Source: Grifola frondosa (lineage: Eukaryota > Basidiomycota > Agaricomycetes > Polyporales > Grifolaceae). From it: a DNA stretch of 64,000 nt. The DNA lies in NCBI GenBank assembly GCA_001683735.1, contig LUGG01000004.1, positions 310,001-374,000 of the forward strand, in the 5' to 3' direction. Below, in pieces: positions 12,703-23,221 of this stretch; within the stretch, counting starts at the first letter, position 1, and the number at the start of each line of letters is the position of its first letter. Position numbers and translations under genes: made by a program. Under the pieces are notes generated by a model that had not been told where the DNA came from, did not search any database, and saw only the letters and a program-made list of their open reading frames with translations.

Positions 12703-13968
12703 TCAGTCATTGGCACTAGCTGCCTCTGAATCTTCCAGCCTCCGACGTTTTCTCTCCAGATACCTCTCGCGCGCGCTCTGAACCGACTCCTGTGTGTTCC
12801 GTTTGGCCACAACCCTGTTGAGCCGCTCCTCCTCTTGCCTTTGCCTCTCAGCAATCAGGCGTTCTCGTTCCTCTTCCATCTGCAACTCGATTTCACGAGC
12901 ACGCCGCTGATTGATCTCTTTCCGACTAGCTGCACTCCCAACGGCTGTATGAACCTGAACAGCCTCCTCGGAGGATACACTCTTCTTTTGCAGTAGTCCC
13001 AGCCGTCTCGTATTCGGAGCGGAGAGATTAAGGCCGGCAGAGAGAAGATCGCGCTTGTCCACGATCTGGTTATCGTCGTTTAGCTCCACCTCTTTCCCTT
13101 CCTCTCGTGCAGCACGGGCAAGCTCCAAATCGGATTTCGGGGTGTAGTCGGGTGGTCTGATAATGGTAAGATTAGGTGCTTGCGGACCAATCGTCGGCTT
13201 TGATTCGGCCACCGTGGCAGCCACCGTTTGCTCGTGTTGGACCTCCGATTCATCAAGTAACTTGCGGAAGAAATGCGCCGTGCCAGACGTGACACCCTTG
13301 TTCTTCTTCTTCTCAAGTTCTGCGACAGCCATGTCCGTTAACCAACAGCCTTAGGCTACGTGAGAGATGACATACCTTCTCGCATCTTCTCTTCCTGTTC
13401 TGCCTTACGAACCTCGACCATCTGGTCCTTATAAGCCTGCGTCACGAAGGCCTCCTTATCTTGGAACTCGTCGCCCTCAGCCTCACGTTCGCGTTGTATC
13501 ATCTTCTCTTCCGCCCGAAGATAATCAAGTCTGCGCGTGGCAGCAGACGTCAACAAGCCGCATATATTTGGGCTACATCAAGCTTCAGTATATCAGTGCT
13601 CACAGAAGGTGAAATGAAATGAGGATAGAACTTGGACTCACTTTACGTTCCTTTGCATCAGCCTCTTTGGCTTCCTTCTGACGGAGTTTTGCCTCCTGCA
13701 TCTTATCCCATACCTCATCATACTCGTATACAGTGGCGTCGACCTTCTTCTCCGCTTCGATGCGCTGCTTCATTGCTTTCGACATCTCGACGCTTTGTGC
13801 AATGAATTGCTTGTTCGCAGCAACTTTGCCCTTGTCGGAAGACGATGTCGGAGCAGCATCAACAGGCTCATCGTCGTCGAGAGATGCGAAGGCCGCAGTA
13901 CGTTTGAGAGAAGGAGCGTCCCTGACCGGCTTCGTAACCTTGGTCTTGAGAGAGAAAGAGACCTTCAT
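12703..13968 (-). CDS. NSRP1-like nuclear speckle splicing regulator (DUF2040)
   Basis: The protein starts MKVSFSLKTK at 13968 and stops at 12703. It carries the NSRP1/CCDC55 N-terminal domain: DATVYEYDEVWDKM, then after introns YGLLTSAATRR, the hallmark KMIQREREAEGDEFQDKEAFVT and AYKDQM, and a GTAHFFRKLLDE segment corresponding to the family's FYRHLL motif. The C-terminal part is a charged coiled coil rich in Glu/Arg ending in a KRRRLED-type nuclear signal. In animals NSRP1 is a nuclear-speckle protein that influences alternative splice-site choice; the fungal role is inferred to be splicing-related. It is divergent from MTR3, with the two starts only 77 bp apart. Confidence 0.88.
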
Positions 13969-14045
13969 GATTGCTATGTACGTAAGCAAGTAGTGCTGTT
14001 TATGCTCAAGTGGAATTGCCCTTTTGGGCGAACCAGAAAACACCC
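13969..14045. promoter_or_regulatory. Divergent promoter between the NSRP1-like gene and MTR3
   Basis: Seventy-seven bases separate the two start codons, so the genes share promoter DNA and at least part of their untranslated leaders may overlap. No TATA box or known motif stands out. The pairing of a splicing factor with an exosome subunit may allow joint expression; this is inference from layout. Confidence 0.5.
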
Positions 14046-15097
14046 ATGGCACAGACCAATTTTGACCGCAGGCGCATCAACGGACCTGAAGAGAGTTTTC
14101 CGCCGTTATTTGACTCGGAAGATAATGGAGAGCAAACATGGGTACCTGGGAATCCCCGCCAAGGACGATCTGCAGAAGATATTCGACCGATCTGTACGCC
14201 TTTTCGTTGTTAAATACACTCAGCTCACCATGGACTGTTGGCCATAGTCCTCAAGGCAGGCCTCATAAAACAAGCAAATGGATCTGCATATATTGAAACT
14301 GAGCGGACGAAAGTTGCCTGCGCAGTGTTCGTCTTCATTTTTTGCCACTCCGTCAAACCTAACGCTTAATAAACCACTCTTAGCTATGGTCCTCGACAAT
14401 CCAAAAGCACTGTCTACAGCGACAGAGGACGTATAAATGTAGAGGTCAAATTTGCGCCATTCTCTTGTACGCGCAGAAGGGTACCCATACGTGTGAGTGT
14501 GGCGGATTCAACGTTCCCGCTATATGCTTATATCCAACCAGGATGCAGAAGATAGGTCTGTCGCGGTATTGATTCAGCAAGCACTAGTCCCTGCTGTGAG
14601 ACTGGAACTGTTGCCGAAGTCAAGCATCGACATCTTCATCACCATCATCGAGAACGATGGCATTGAAGGCTGCGTGGCTTCAGGCTCTGTGGCAGCTAGC
14701 ACCGCACTTGCGGATGCGGGCATTGAAATGCTTGGACTAGTAATGTCGTGTGCAGCTGTAAGTCTCGATGATTTTGTGTAACAGTGATTCGAAACTCACC
14801 TTCAGTGCAGTCTTCTGTAGGGAATGATATATGGCTGGACCCTACAGCGGAGGAGGCCAAGATTGCTTCAGGTAGTTTAATCTTTGCCGGATTGCCGGCT
14901 CTGGGAACTATCACAAACGTGTGGCAGTCTGGCTGCTTGACCCCAGGTGAAGCCATCAAGGTATTTGCTCATGCTGAATCTAAATCTGTTCACTGATATA
15001 AGAAATTCCTCAGTGCATTGAGGCATGCCAAGAGCGCTGTACAGATATACACCGAGTAGTCGCACAATCTCTGCTGGAAAATGCTCAAAACACCTAA
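14046..15097 (+). CDS. MTR3: Exosome core subunit MTR3 (RNase PH fold)
   Basis: The start at 14046 gives MAQTNFDRRRINGPEE, the DRRR start typical of RNase PH-type exosome subunits. Exons then encode FLKAGLIKQANGSAYIETE, a GRINVEVKFAPFSC segment, LLPKSSIDIFITIIENDG, and the alanine-rich CVASGSVAASTALADAGIE, all characteristic of the RNase PH fold in EXOSC6/MTR3. Introns were placed at 14191-14247, about 14323-14383 and 14489-14541, with two more near 14760-14812 and 14961-15012. The stop is TAA 15095-15097. MTR3 is one of six subunits of the catalytically inactive ring that threads RNA to RRP44 and RRP6 in 3'-5' decay and processing. Other ring subunits such as RRP42 or RRP46 are less likely given the N-terminus. 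Confidence 0.85.
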
Positions 15098-15555
15098 GTA
15101 TTGTTAAGTTTGCATCGGGCTGAATTGCTATACCTTATTGGTCATATGCTATGTGCTATGTTATAATCTCCGTGAGTACTCCGCAGGTGAGTACGGTAGT
15201 GGCCCCATTTCACTGAATGGTCTGTAGGGACACCTGCACAAGGCGTGGACTTTGCAATGCAACATATTTATACCATTGGTGTCATTGTTCCTTTTGCAAT
15301 AAATAACTGCATGAAATGTCTCATTAATGCTGAGCTTCGACACGAATAACACAATGGCCCTGTAAATCTGAATCACGTGATCTCTGACTTGCATGAGAAC
15401 CTCGAGACATCCGGCGTGTCATGACTCTTCGTATTCCATCTTTCCGGGAAAGGGTCGAGTCTCTAGATCGCCCCCGTTGGAATACGATATATACCACGAT
15501 TACCTTTCAACGCGTTTTATCCTCGTACGCGTGAAATTGACGTATTCCGACTCTT
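15098..15555. other. Intergenic stretch, no supported gene
   Basis: The interval holds the MTR3 3' flank and the promoter of the amino-acid permease. I see no conserved coding frame and no repeat. The 60 bp before 15556 are moderately pyrimidine-rich. Confidence 0.5.
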
Positions 15556-18012
15556 ATGACATCGTCCTCTCCGAAAGCATTATTCGATGCACTCAAGTCA
15601 CCTCACAGTCCAAATATACAGCCTTACTCTCCATCTCTTCGCTCCCATCGCACCTCACACGAATCTGATGATTCTCTCAGAGACCTAGAATTATCGGAAG
15701 GACCACTCCTTGCTGAGACACCAAGGACCATCCGCGGCCGTTCGTACTCCTTGTCTGGATTCGACTTCCAGCGGGATCTTCTACCGCTCAGCGCGAGTCT
15801 AAGCGAGCCGGAGAGCCTACACGGGGAGGCACACGAGAAGCGAATAGGCTTGATCAACGGTATGTGTTGTTTATGTGCTTTCGAATTCTCCGCTGATAAC
15901 CCAGTAGGTGTTGCTCTAATTAGTGGGCTACAGATTGGCTCGGGTATTTTGTACGTTTAGCAGGCGACATATGTGGGTAGCGTATTGAGATCTGTTGCAG
16001 TTCATCTCCCGGAGTGGTAGTAGCGAACACGCATAGCGTGGGCGCAAGTTTGGCAGTATGGCTGGCTTCCGGTTTGTTGGCATGGACAGGCGCAAGTAGT
16101 TTTGCAGAGCTAGGGTCCTCGATACCCGTAAACGGAGGAGCGCAGGCGTACCTCCAATATGCCTACGGCCCCCTTGTCTCCTACCTCTTCGCTTGGACTG
16201 CAATATCCGCTCTAAAACCGGGTATGCCATCCCATCTTCGTTTACACTCATTTGCGCAGAATTTCTCACCTGTATCCTCAGGTGGAAATGCGGTGATAAG
16301 TTTGATATTCGCCGAGTATCTCAATCGACTCATTTGGCACAGTACAAGCGCTGAGGTATCGCCGGATGATATTCCACAGTGGGCTACGAAACTCACTGCT
16401 GTTGCGGCAGTCATCGTGGTCTCGATGATCTGTGTGGCTACTCCTACGATGGGCCCGCGGACAGCTGTTGTGTTCACTACAATTAAAGTGAGCGAAGCTG
16501 ATCCCTCGCTGTCGCGATAGTTTTTGACGAGCTTGTAGATTGTTACCCTGGTGCGCTCTTCTGGCTATTTTGAGGTCAGTTGACTGGGGGATTAAAGCTG
16601 AAATCTGTCATAGATAGCTATCACGGTTCTTGGCCTGATTCAGCTGGCGAGGGGACGTGCATCTACCTCTCTAACGGAGCCCTTGTTTGAGAACTCGAGC
16701 ACTAGCCCCTCAGCATACGCGTTAGCGCTCTACTCTGGGTTATGGGCCTTTGATGGGTGGGATCAAGCCAATTATGTCGGAGGCGAGATGAAAAGCCCAG
16801 AGAAGAATATACCCCGGGCGATACACTCCAGCATGATCGTTGTCACAGTGCGTCACGATGTGCGGACTCTTCTGCATGGATCTCTCTGACAAGTCTCACA
16901 GACATTGTTCCTCCTCGCCAATGTCGCATACTTTGTCGTTCTAGATAAAGTAAATTATCTCCACCTGTTATTGAGGGTATATAACCGATCAAATTTCCTA
17001 GGCGACTGTCGGACTCAGCAATACCGTCGCGCTTGATTTTGGGCGTGCGCTTTTCGGACCTGCTGGGGGCATCGTATTTGCTTTCATGGTTGCATTGTCG
17101 TGCTTCGGCGCCTTGAATGGTATTGCACTAAAAAATTGCATGAATTCTGTCTTCTCCTGCTCATTGGTTTAATTCTCAGGATCGTTCTTCACGTCGGCAC
17201 GGCTGATATACGTAGCCGGGCGTGAAGGATACCTTCCTGCTTTATTCGGTCGCCACAACAAGATGCTGAAGACACCACTCAATGCAATGTGTTTGCAAGC
17301 GGCGCTGACGATTGCGTTCGTCGTCATCGGAGGAGGATTTCGGTCGCTTATCAATTTCGCCGTCGTGGCGTCATGGGCGTTCTACTTCCTCACAGTTCGT
17401 ATTCACAGTCTAGTGTAAAATCGTCATCTAATTTTCACAATCAGGTGCTAGGCGTGGTGATTCTGCGAATCAAGGAACCAATGCTGGAGAGGTCAGTTGC
17501 AGTGACGACGTGTTTGATTGTCCTCTTGACACGACTCGCAGACCGTACAAGACCTGGATAACGACGCCTTTGATATTCTGCGCAGTGCGTTCTATCTTTA
17601 GTCATATCATATTTTCCGTGGAAACCGACCCTTCAACTAGGTCTGTCTGTTCTTGCTGTGCATGCCGATCATCGCGGCGCCACTCGAAGCCATTGCGGTC
17701 CTCGGTATGTTACGCTTTTCGCATCTCCCGGGCGTGATGTTCACTATCTACTTAGGATTTGTGCTTGTTGGCATACCAGTCTATTATATCACCCAAAGGA
17801 ATGAGAGAGCGCCGACATCTGGTCTGCCTTGTAAGTGGCGTGATGTTCTTATTAGCTGGTCATGAATTAATAGCTCTCTAGCTGCTTCTGCTTTCACAAA
17901 CTTCATGGCACGAATAAGTGGACGGCCCGCACCAGGCGCCGGCTGGCAGGCGGTGGCGACAGAAGGAGATGAGCAGGTAGAGATGGAACAGACACGGACG
18001 CCAACCAGATGA
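15556..18012 (+). CDS. LAT-family amino-acid permease, high-affinity methionine-permease-like
   Basis: A multi-exon gene begins MTSSSPKALFDALKS at 15556 and ends at the TGA 18010-18012. A hydrophilic N-terminal tail of about 100 residues with many Ser/Asp, possibly phosphorylated or ubiquitinated, precedes a 12-helix APC-superfamily transporter. The first helix carries LQIGSGIF after splicing, followed by SSPGVVVANTHSVGASLAVW, the LAT/methionine-permease signature. Later segments include SSFAELGSSIPVNGGAQAYL, FDGWDQANYVGGEMKSPEKN, GSFFTSARLIYVAGREGYLP and a final ERPYKTWITTPLIF helix pair. The tail ends in a hydrophilic stretch with QAVATEGDEQVEME. Fungal relatives are MUP1/MUP3-type methionine permeases of the plasma membrane. 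Substrate is inferred from family resemblance only. Confidence 0.85.
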
Positions 18013-18474
18013 CGACATATATTATATGATGACCGACTTCTCGCCATTTTCATCGCTTGTATCGTACATATTCCCCGCGGCCTTTCGTTATACCGTCGGG
18101 AGCGCTTTTACAGCTCCCGGTAATACAGTACGAGGAACGCTGGATAAACCGCTTGGTAAGATATTCCGCGAGAGACCGACATGATTGCGTGATAATCTGT
18201 CTCCGGAGTAATACAAACACGTATGTATATATGTCAGCGCACAGGCTTCAAAGCTGCTGAGTATGTGTTTGATTGATCATCGACTTAACTACCGCCGGCA
18301 GTTTCCGTATAAGTATATTGCCGCCTAAATACAATATTCTGACTGCTATCATCCTCATCTACGTTTCTGTCCAGTTCTGGTACGTTGTCGTGCTTACTTG
18401 CCACTCTGCAGAGACTGAGGGTCTTTCCGCAGAACTATATCCACGTATCGATTGCTAACCATTAATACTACGCG
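18013..18474. other. Intergenic stretch, no supported gene
   Basis: This 460 bp interval between the permease and ATX1 contains only short frames without recognisable content. It is AT-richer than its surroundings toward 18230-18370 and presumably holds the ATX1 promoter. Confidence 0.45.
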
Positions 18475-18943
18475 ATGGTACATCTCATACTGCTCACGCA
18501 GAACGGGTTGCACATACTGACCAACGCATAGTCCGAACATACCTACAAGTTTGACGTGAAGGTGCGCACCGACCCGCCAAGATATTCATACGACGTTTAG
18601 GAGAAGCGGACAGGAGACTGACTACTCCACGGTAGATGACCTGCACTGGTTGCTCCGGAGCTGTCGAGCGTGTGCTCAAGAAGACTGAAGGTCGGTGGCT
18701 TTTCACCGCGATCGTGGCGATGAGCACGCATTTACGCCCATGGGTGTTGCAGGAGTCTCCTCGTATGACATTAGCCTGGAGAAACAGGAGGTCCTAGTGA
18801 AGGGCACCATCCCATACGACGATCTGCTGGTGAAGATCCAGAAGACGGGGAAGGAGGTGCGTGGGGGTGCTAATGGAGCGCTCCGGGATTGAAACTGACG
18901 GATTGTACATATGCAGGTGCGCTCCGGGCAGACCGTAGAATGA
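18475..18943 (+). CDS. ATX1: ATX1 copper metallochaperone
   Basis: Five tiny exons encode about 75 residues. Exon 1 is just ATG (18475-18477); introns run 18478-18531, 18562-18635, 18691-18752 and 18857-18916. The product reads M-SEHTYKFDVK, MTCTGCSGAVERVLKKTE, GVSSYDISLEKQEVLVKG, TIPYDDLLVKIQKTGKE and VRSGQTVE, with the stop at 18941-18943. MTCxxC is the copper(I)-binding site of the heavy-metal-associated fold, and the C-terminal KTGKEVRSG matches ATX1 proteins. ATX1 carries Cu(I) in the cytosol to the Golgi P-type ATPase CCC2 that loads multicopper oxidases such as FET3. If the last intron is retained, translation instead runs through VRGGANGALRD to a stop at 18890-18892. Confidence 0.93.
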
Positions 18944-19663
18944 AACAGAGTACGGAACTCGAAGGAAGTCGGTGATGTGTACGATGAAGCAGTATCCTGG
19001 GACTGACACGTATGAATGTGACCTGTTTATCGTGGCTAATATATTGTCGGAATGAATCATGATGGATGCGTCTCCACAACACACACGTGAGTGTTCGAGA
19101 ACATCGAAAACGTTGAGCAAGAGGAGGAGGGCGGCGGCCGGGGATGGCTGGGAGCTGTGCAGGCTCTGTGCGGCCGCCAGCTGGCGCCACAAAGTGCAAC
19201 TCGGAGCGCCGGTGGATCGGAGAGGGATCTCGGAGGAGATTGGCACAGGGGCGTTTATCGGCGTTGGCCATTCACACAGTTGCCTCTAACGCGTCTAACT
19301 GCGTATGTGCGGCTGTCTCTTGGCTGCCTCTTGGAACATATCTCATTGCGCCGGCGATGCTCCCATCTCCTTCCCTCCAAAATGCCTATTAGAAGCCCAC
19401 AAAGTATTGCACAGCTTCCCTGCTGTTCCCGTCGTTCACGTCGACACCCTCTTACGCCCATCGGCCGCCTTCGATATCAACCACTTTGCCGTCCCTGGGA
19501 ACTAAAATCCATCGCGGGTCGTGATTTGTCTAGATTCTTCGGTTGAGCAAATTTCCATCGTCTGAGCCTGGAGGAGGTACGTGCATATCATATGTAAACT
19601 TGTACCGCAGCACATCACTCATGTCCGGCAAATTTCACACAGAGCTGGCTCTATCTCTACGAA
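18944..19663. other. Intergenic stretch, no supported gene
   Basis: About 720 bp separate ATX1 from the ferric reductase. Overlapping frames on both strands (for example 19091-19546 plus and 18794-19246 minus) reflect a GC-rich patch at 19120-19230 and lack domain content. The ferric-reductase promoter should lie here; I could not identify a clear GATA-type iron-regulator site with confidence. Confidence 0.45.
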
Positions 19664-22600
19664 ATGGCTTCTAACACCACCGCGACGTCCTTGACATCTT
19701 ATCCCACCACTCCTTCTTACCCAGATGACCTTGAATGGATCACTGCCTACCTAACTATTCATGTCCTCAGCGATGCAAGTAGAGTCTATTCATACATCCT
19801 CTGGATCGCCATTGCCGTCGTGCTCCTTGTCTACACCGCTTTTCACTGGGCTCACCTTAGAGGCGGTTACCTCGGCGCGTATTGGAGCAAATGGTCCCTA
19901 CGCCGCAGGACCTGGCGGAAGAAACACAGCCTAGCTGTAGCCAAACGTAATGGCCAACCCCACAGACAGCCGCTCTCTCTGCCGTCGAACGCCCAGCTCC
20001 TCACCCTCGTCGTACTGACCATTGCCGCCTTACTCCTTGCCTTTGCCAGGGCCCGACTATTTTGCACCAGGATCTACCCTATGGACTGTTCATAATACTG
20101 CCCTTGCAAAACGCGCCGCATACAATGCTACGACATTCGCCCCGTATCAACCGCATTACACCGTCTCAAAGGCATGGTGGACTTCCGGAAACAGGACAGG
20201 CCTAGTCGCTTTCGCCCTGTTTCCTCTCTGTATTCTTTTCGTGCTCAAGGCTTCGCCGTTCGCCATATTCTCCCTCCCGTTCACGATACAGTTGCATTTC
20301 GACAAACTGTTGTGGCTCCACAAATGGTGTGCTCGCCTCATCTATTTCTTCACAGTGCTCCACGTTGTCTTTTGGAGCGTTGAGTTATCAATCGATCATA
20401 GGGTAGGCACCGGCAAGATGGCCTACACATACGCTTGGCAGTATGAAAAATTTCGCTTCGCATGGGCTGTATGTCATTTGCGATTTTCGTGTGGCAGCCC
20501 TACTAATGCTCGATTTTTGCTAGGCGTTTGCCGTCATGACCCTCATCTTCATATGTTCCATTTCGCCCTTCAGAAGGGATCATTACGAAGCATTTTGGTT
20601 CTTACACGTTCTCTTCGTCCCTCTGACTCTCATCATGGCTGCCATGCATCACCCACCCTTGTGGTGGTGGTGTTGGGCTGCCCTCGGCCTATGGGTGGGC
20701 GAGCGAGCCTGGCGCCTCACTTGGTGGTTGCATGCCAATGGCTTCACGGGGGGTATGCTGCCGTCAGCTCGTCATAACCAGGCGCAGTTGGCATCAATGC
20801 AAGTCCCGGGCAAGATCGATGCCAGCCAGACGAATTATTTCAGTGATCCGAAGCTGGTGGGAAAGGGTAGCCCGGCGATGTCATCAAGTCAGTCGTTGGG
20901 ACTCACCCATTATCCGCCGCCGCCGAATTCTGCGCTGATCCTGGGATTCCGGACGCCGTATGCGCCCCCACCTGGCTTTGCACATGCCGAGCTTCTTCCA
21001 GGACGCACTGTCCGCTTGCGCCTCATCACGCCAGGATATCTGCCATGGGCTCCCGGTCAGCACTTCCTCATTTCCATCCCGTCCATCTCGCGGTGCACCA
21101 CACATCCTTTTACCGCGGCGTCCATCTGCGATGAGCAGGCTCCCGGCGATGATGGGCGTGCGATCGTGTTCCTGATCCGTGCCAAGAATGGATGGACGCG
21201 AGACTTGTGGGACACGGTTGCGCAGATGATCTCCCGCGGTCAAAACACCGTCCCGAGCGAGAATCTGCCTGTCAATTATCCACGGCCGGGGCGCGGAGTG
21301 CTGTTGCGCACGTGCGTGGATGGACCCTTCGGCTCGTCTGCTCGTGCGGATTGGGGTGCATATTCGACGGTGGTTATTGTGGCGGGCGGATCGGGCGTCA
21401 GCTTTGCGCTTTCGGTGCTGGAGTATATGTGCCTTTGTCTTGCGGGACGTGATGGAAAGTACCTCGGAGGCCGTCCTGGCGGGTTCGGGACGGCTGGGTT
21501 CAAGACCACACGCGTTCGGTTCGTCTGGCTCGTGCGCGAGTTCGGTATGTGTTGTTCTGTCTTGCAAATGGTCATTCAACTGATTCGTTTTGTAATCTGG
21601 TTAGGCCATATCCAGTGGTGCGCCTCTACACTTCGTCGATGCATGTCGATGATACCCTCTCCTGAACTGCACGTGGACATCTTCGTGACCAATGTCAAAC
21701 TGCCCATCGACACACTACCCTCCGCCTCCTCAATCCCTACACCTAGCCAGTCTACCGTGGACGGGCTGGTCCCTCCAACCCCGGAGTTTGCCCTCGAAGG
21801 TCAACCACTCCACACGGGCAACAGACGCCATACGCGGACACCGTCGGCCGACTCGGTGGACAGCGACGGGGACAGTGATGTAGACCTGAGCTACTACACG
21901 AGTGATTTTGTGCAGCCCGAGGGCGAGCTTGGGCACGAGGAAAGCATTCTGGACCTCACGAACTACGAAGGCGACAACGACACGGGCATGCCGGGCGAGG
22001 AGCAGTTTAGCCTGTCGATCAGGCGGGAAGGCAGGACCCGCCGTGCAAATACGCGGCGGGCATCCATGGCGATGTTTGCGAAGCGGGAACCGGACCACCG
22101 TCTCTCCGAGCCGCCGTCGCAGGCGCCAGATCTCTCGTCGCTGCATCTGGTGGGCGGGCACACGAGTCTGCCGCCGCTCAGGATCAACCACACGCATGCG
22201 CCTGCTACCGGCTCCAAGCTTGCTCTTCAGTTGGATGTGGACGACATGACGCCGGTCGATCTGTCTCCCATGCAAACCCCCAACAGCGCTATTCCCCTAC
22301 TTGACAATAATTTGCACCATTCGAGCGGGCTGCAGTCTCCCATCGCTCGTCCCTCCCCGCGCATGCGCGCCGGGATGGCGGAGCTCTCGCCACAGTTGGA
22401 GACGAGCCCATCAACGACTGCGTCAACGATGACGCGGCCGCAGTCGATGATGAGCGGGTGGTCGGAGACGAATAGCCTCGCCGCACTCATGCAACGGGGG
22501 GAGCTCGATATTCACGAGCAGCTGAAACTGGATTTGGATGAACAGGAGCTGCAGGACGTGGGCATTATCGCGGAGGTCGCGCGCCCCGGGAAGCCGAAGC

Positions 22601-22841
22601 TCGAGCGCACACTGGCAGCCGAGATAGAACGGGCGAAGGGCGCCATCATTGTTGGCTGTCAGTCTTTCATTCTTCGGATATCTTCCGGTTGCTGATTGAT
22701 TATTGCTGTCCAGGTTGCGGGCCAACGTCACTGGATGCGCTGATGCGGAAGACCATCGCGGCGCAGATAGATCCTGCGCGGGTGGCGCGCGGGGACATGC
22801 GCGGATCCATTGCGCTCGTATCGGAGGATTTTGCGTATTAG
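19664..22841 (+). CDS. Ferric/cupric reductase, FRE family, plasma membrane
   Basis: The gene begins MASNTTATSLTSYP at 19664 and ends at the TAG 22839-22841, with introns near 20050, 20469-20523, 21545-21605 and 22658-22715. The N-terminus has predicted glycosylation sites and several membrane helices. The ferric-reductase domain carries heme-ligand histidines in LHKWCARLIYFFTVLHVVFW and in YEAFWFLHVLF with a later HH pair. The FAD site HPFTAAS (about 21104-21124) and NADPH-site GGSGVSFALSVLEY (about 21385-21426) follow, and a C-terminal CGPTSLDALMRK completes the nucleotide fold. Between these last two motifs is an unusually long Ser/Pro/Asp-rich insert of roughly 300 residues (about 21720-22600). 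FRE enzymes move electrons from cytosolic NADPH to extracellular Fe(III) or Cu(II), preparing them for uptake. The copper chaperone ATX1 lies just upstream on the same strand. Confidence 0.93.
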
Positions 22842-23221
22842 ATGAATGGATATTGGGGTTCGGGACCTTGGGACTCGCCACTGCACAAAGGACGCGTTGG
22901 CTGACATTCTTTTGATTTCTCGCAATCGGACTATATTCGCTAGTGACGATTTATTACTGTATCTTTACTGCATCTCGGACCTGTTCTCTTGTACATCTGG
23001 CTATAATCACAGCTACGTACAATGACGATAAGTAGGTACCACTCGAGCGTGAATCATAGTCTCGCGAGCGTCTTGTCGATCTACAGTATTTGATCGGACG
23101 CGAAGATCTACACACAATTGCTCTCTTACGAGTCTCCGCCAAGGTGTTGTATCGGTTTCCTTTGCTCCTCCGGCTTTCGAGCCTCTCGCGCCGGCTACAC
23201 TTTGCGCCAAAAGTATCGAAC
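22842..23221. other. Intergenic stretch, no supported gene
   Basis: The 380 bp interval holds the ferric-reductase 3' flank and TRM1 promoter. Short frames on the minus strand have no recognisable content. No repeat or RNA gene is seen. Confidence 0.45.

Noticed and set aside
19091..19546. Overlapping frames on both strands before the ferric reductase
   Set aside because: They follow a GC-rich patch and none shows protein-like conservation.
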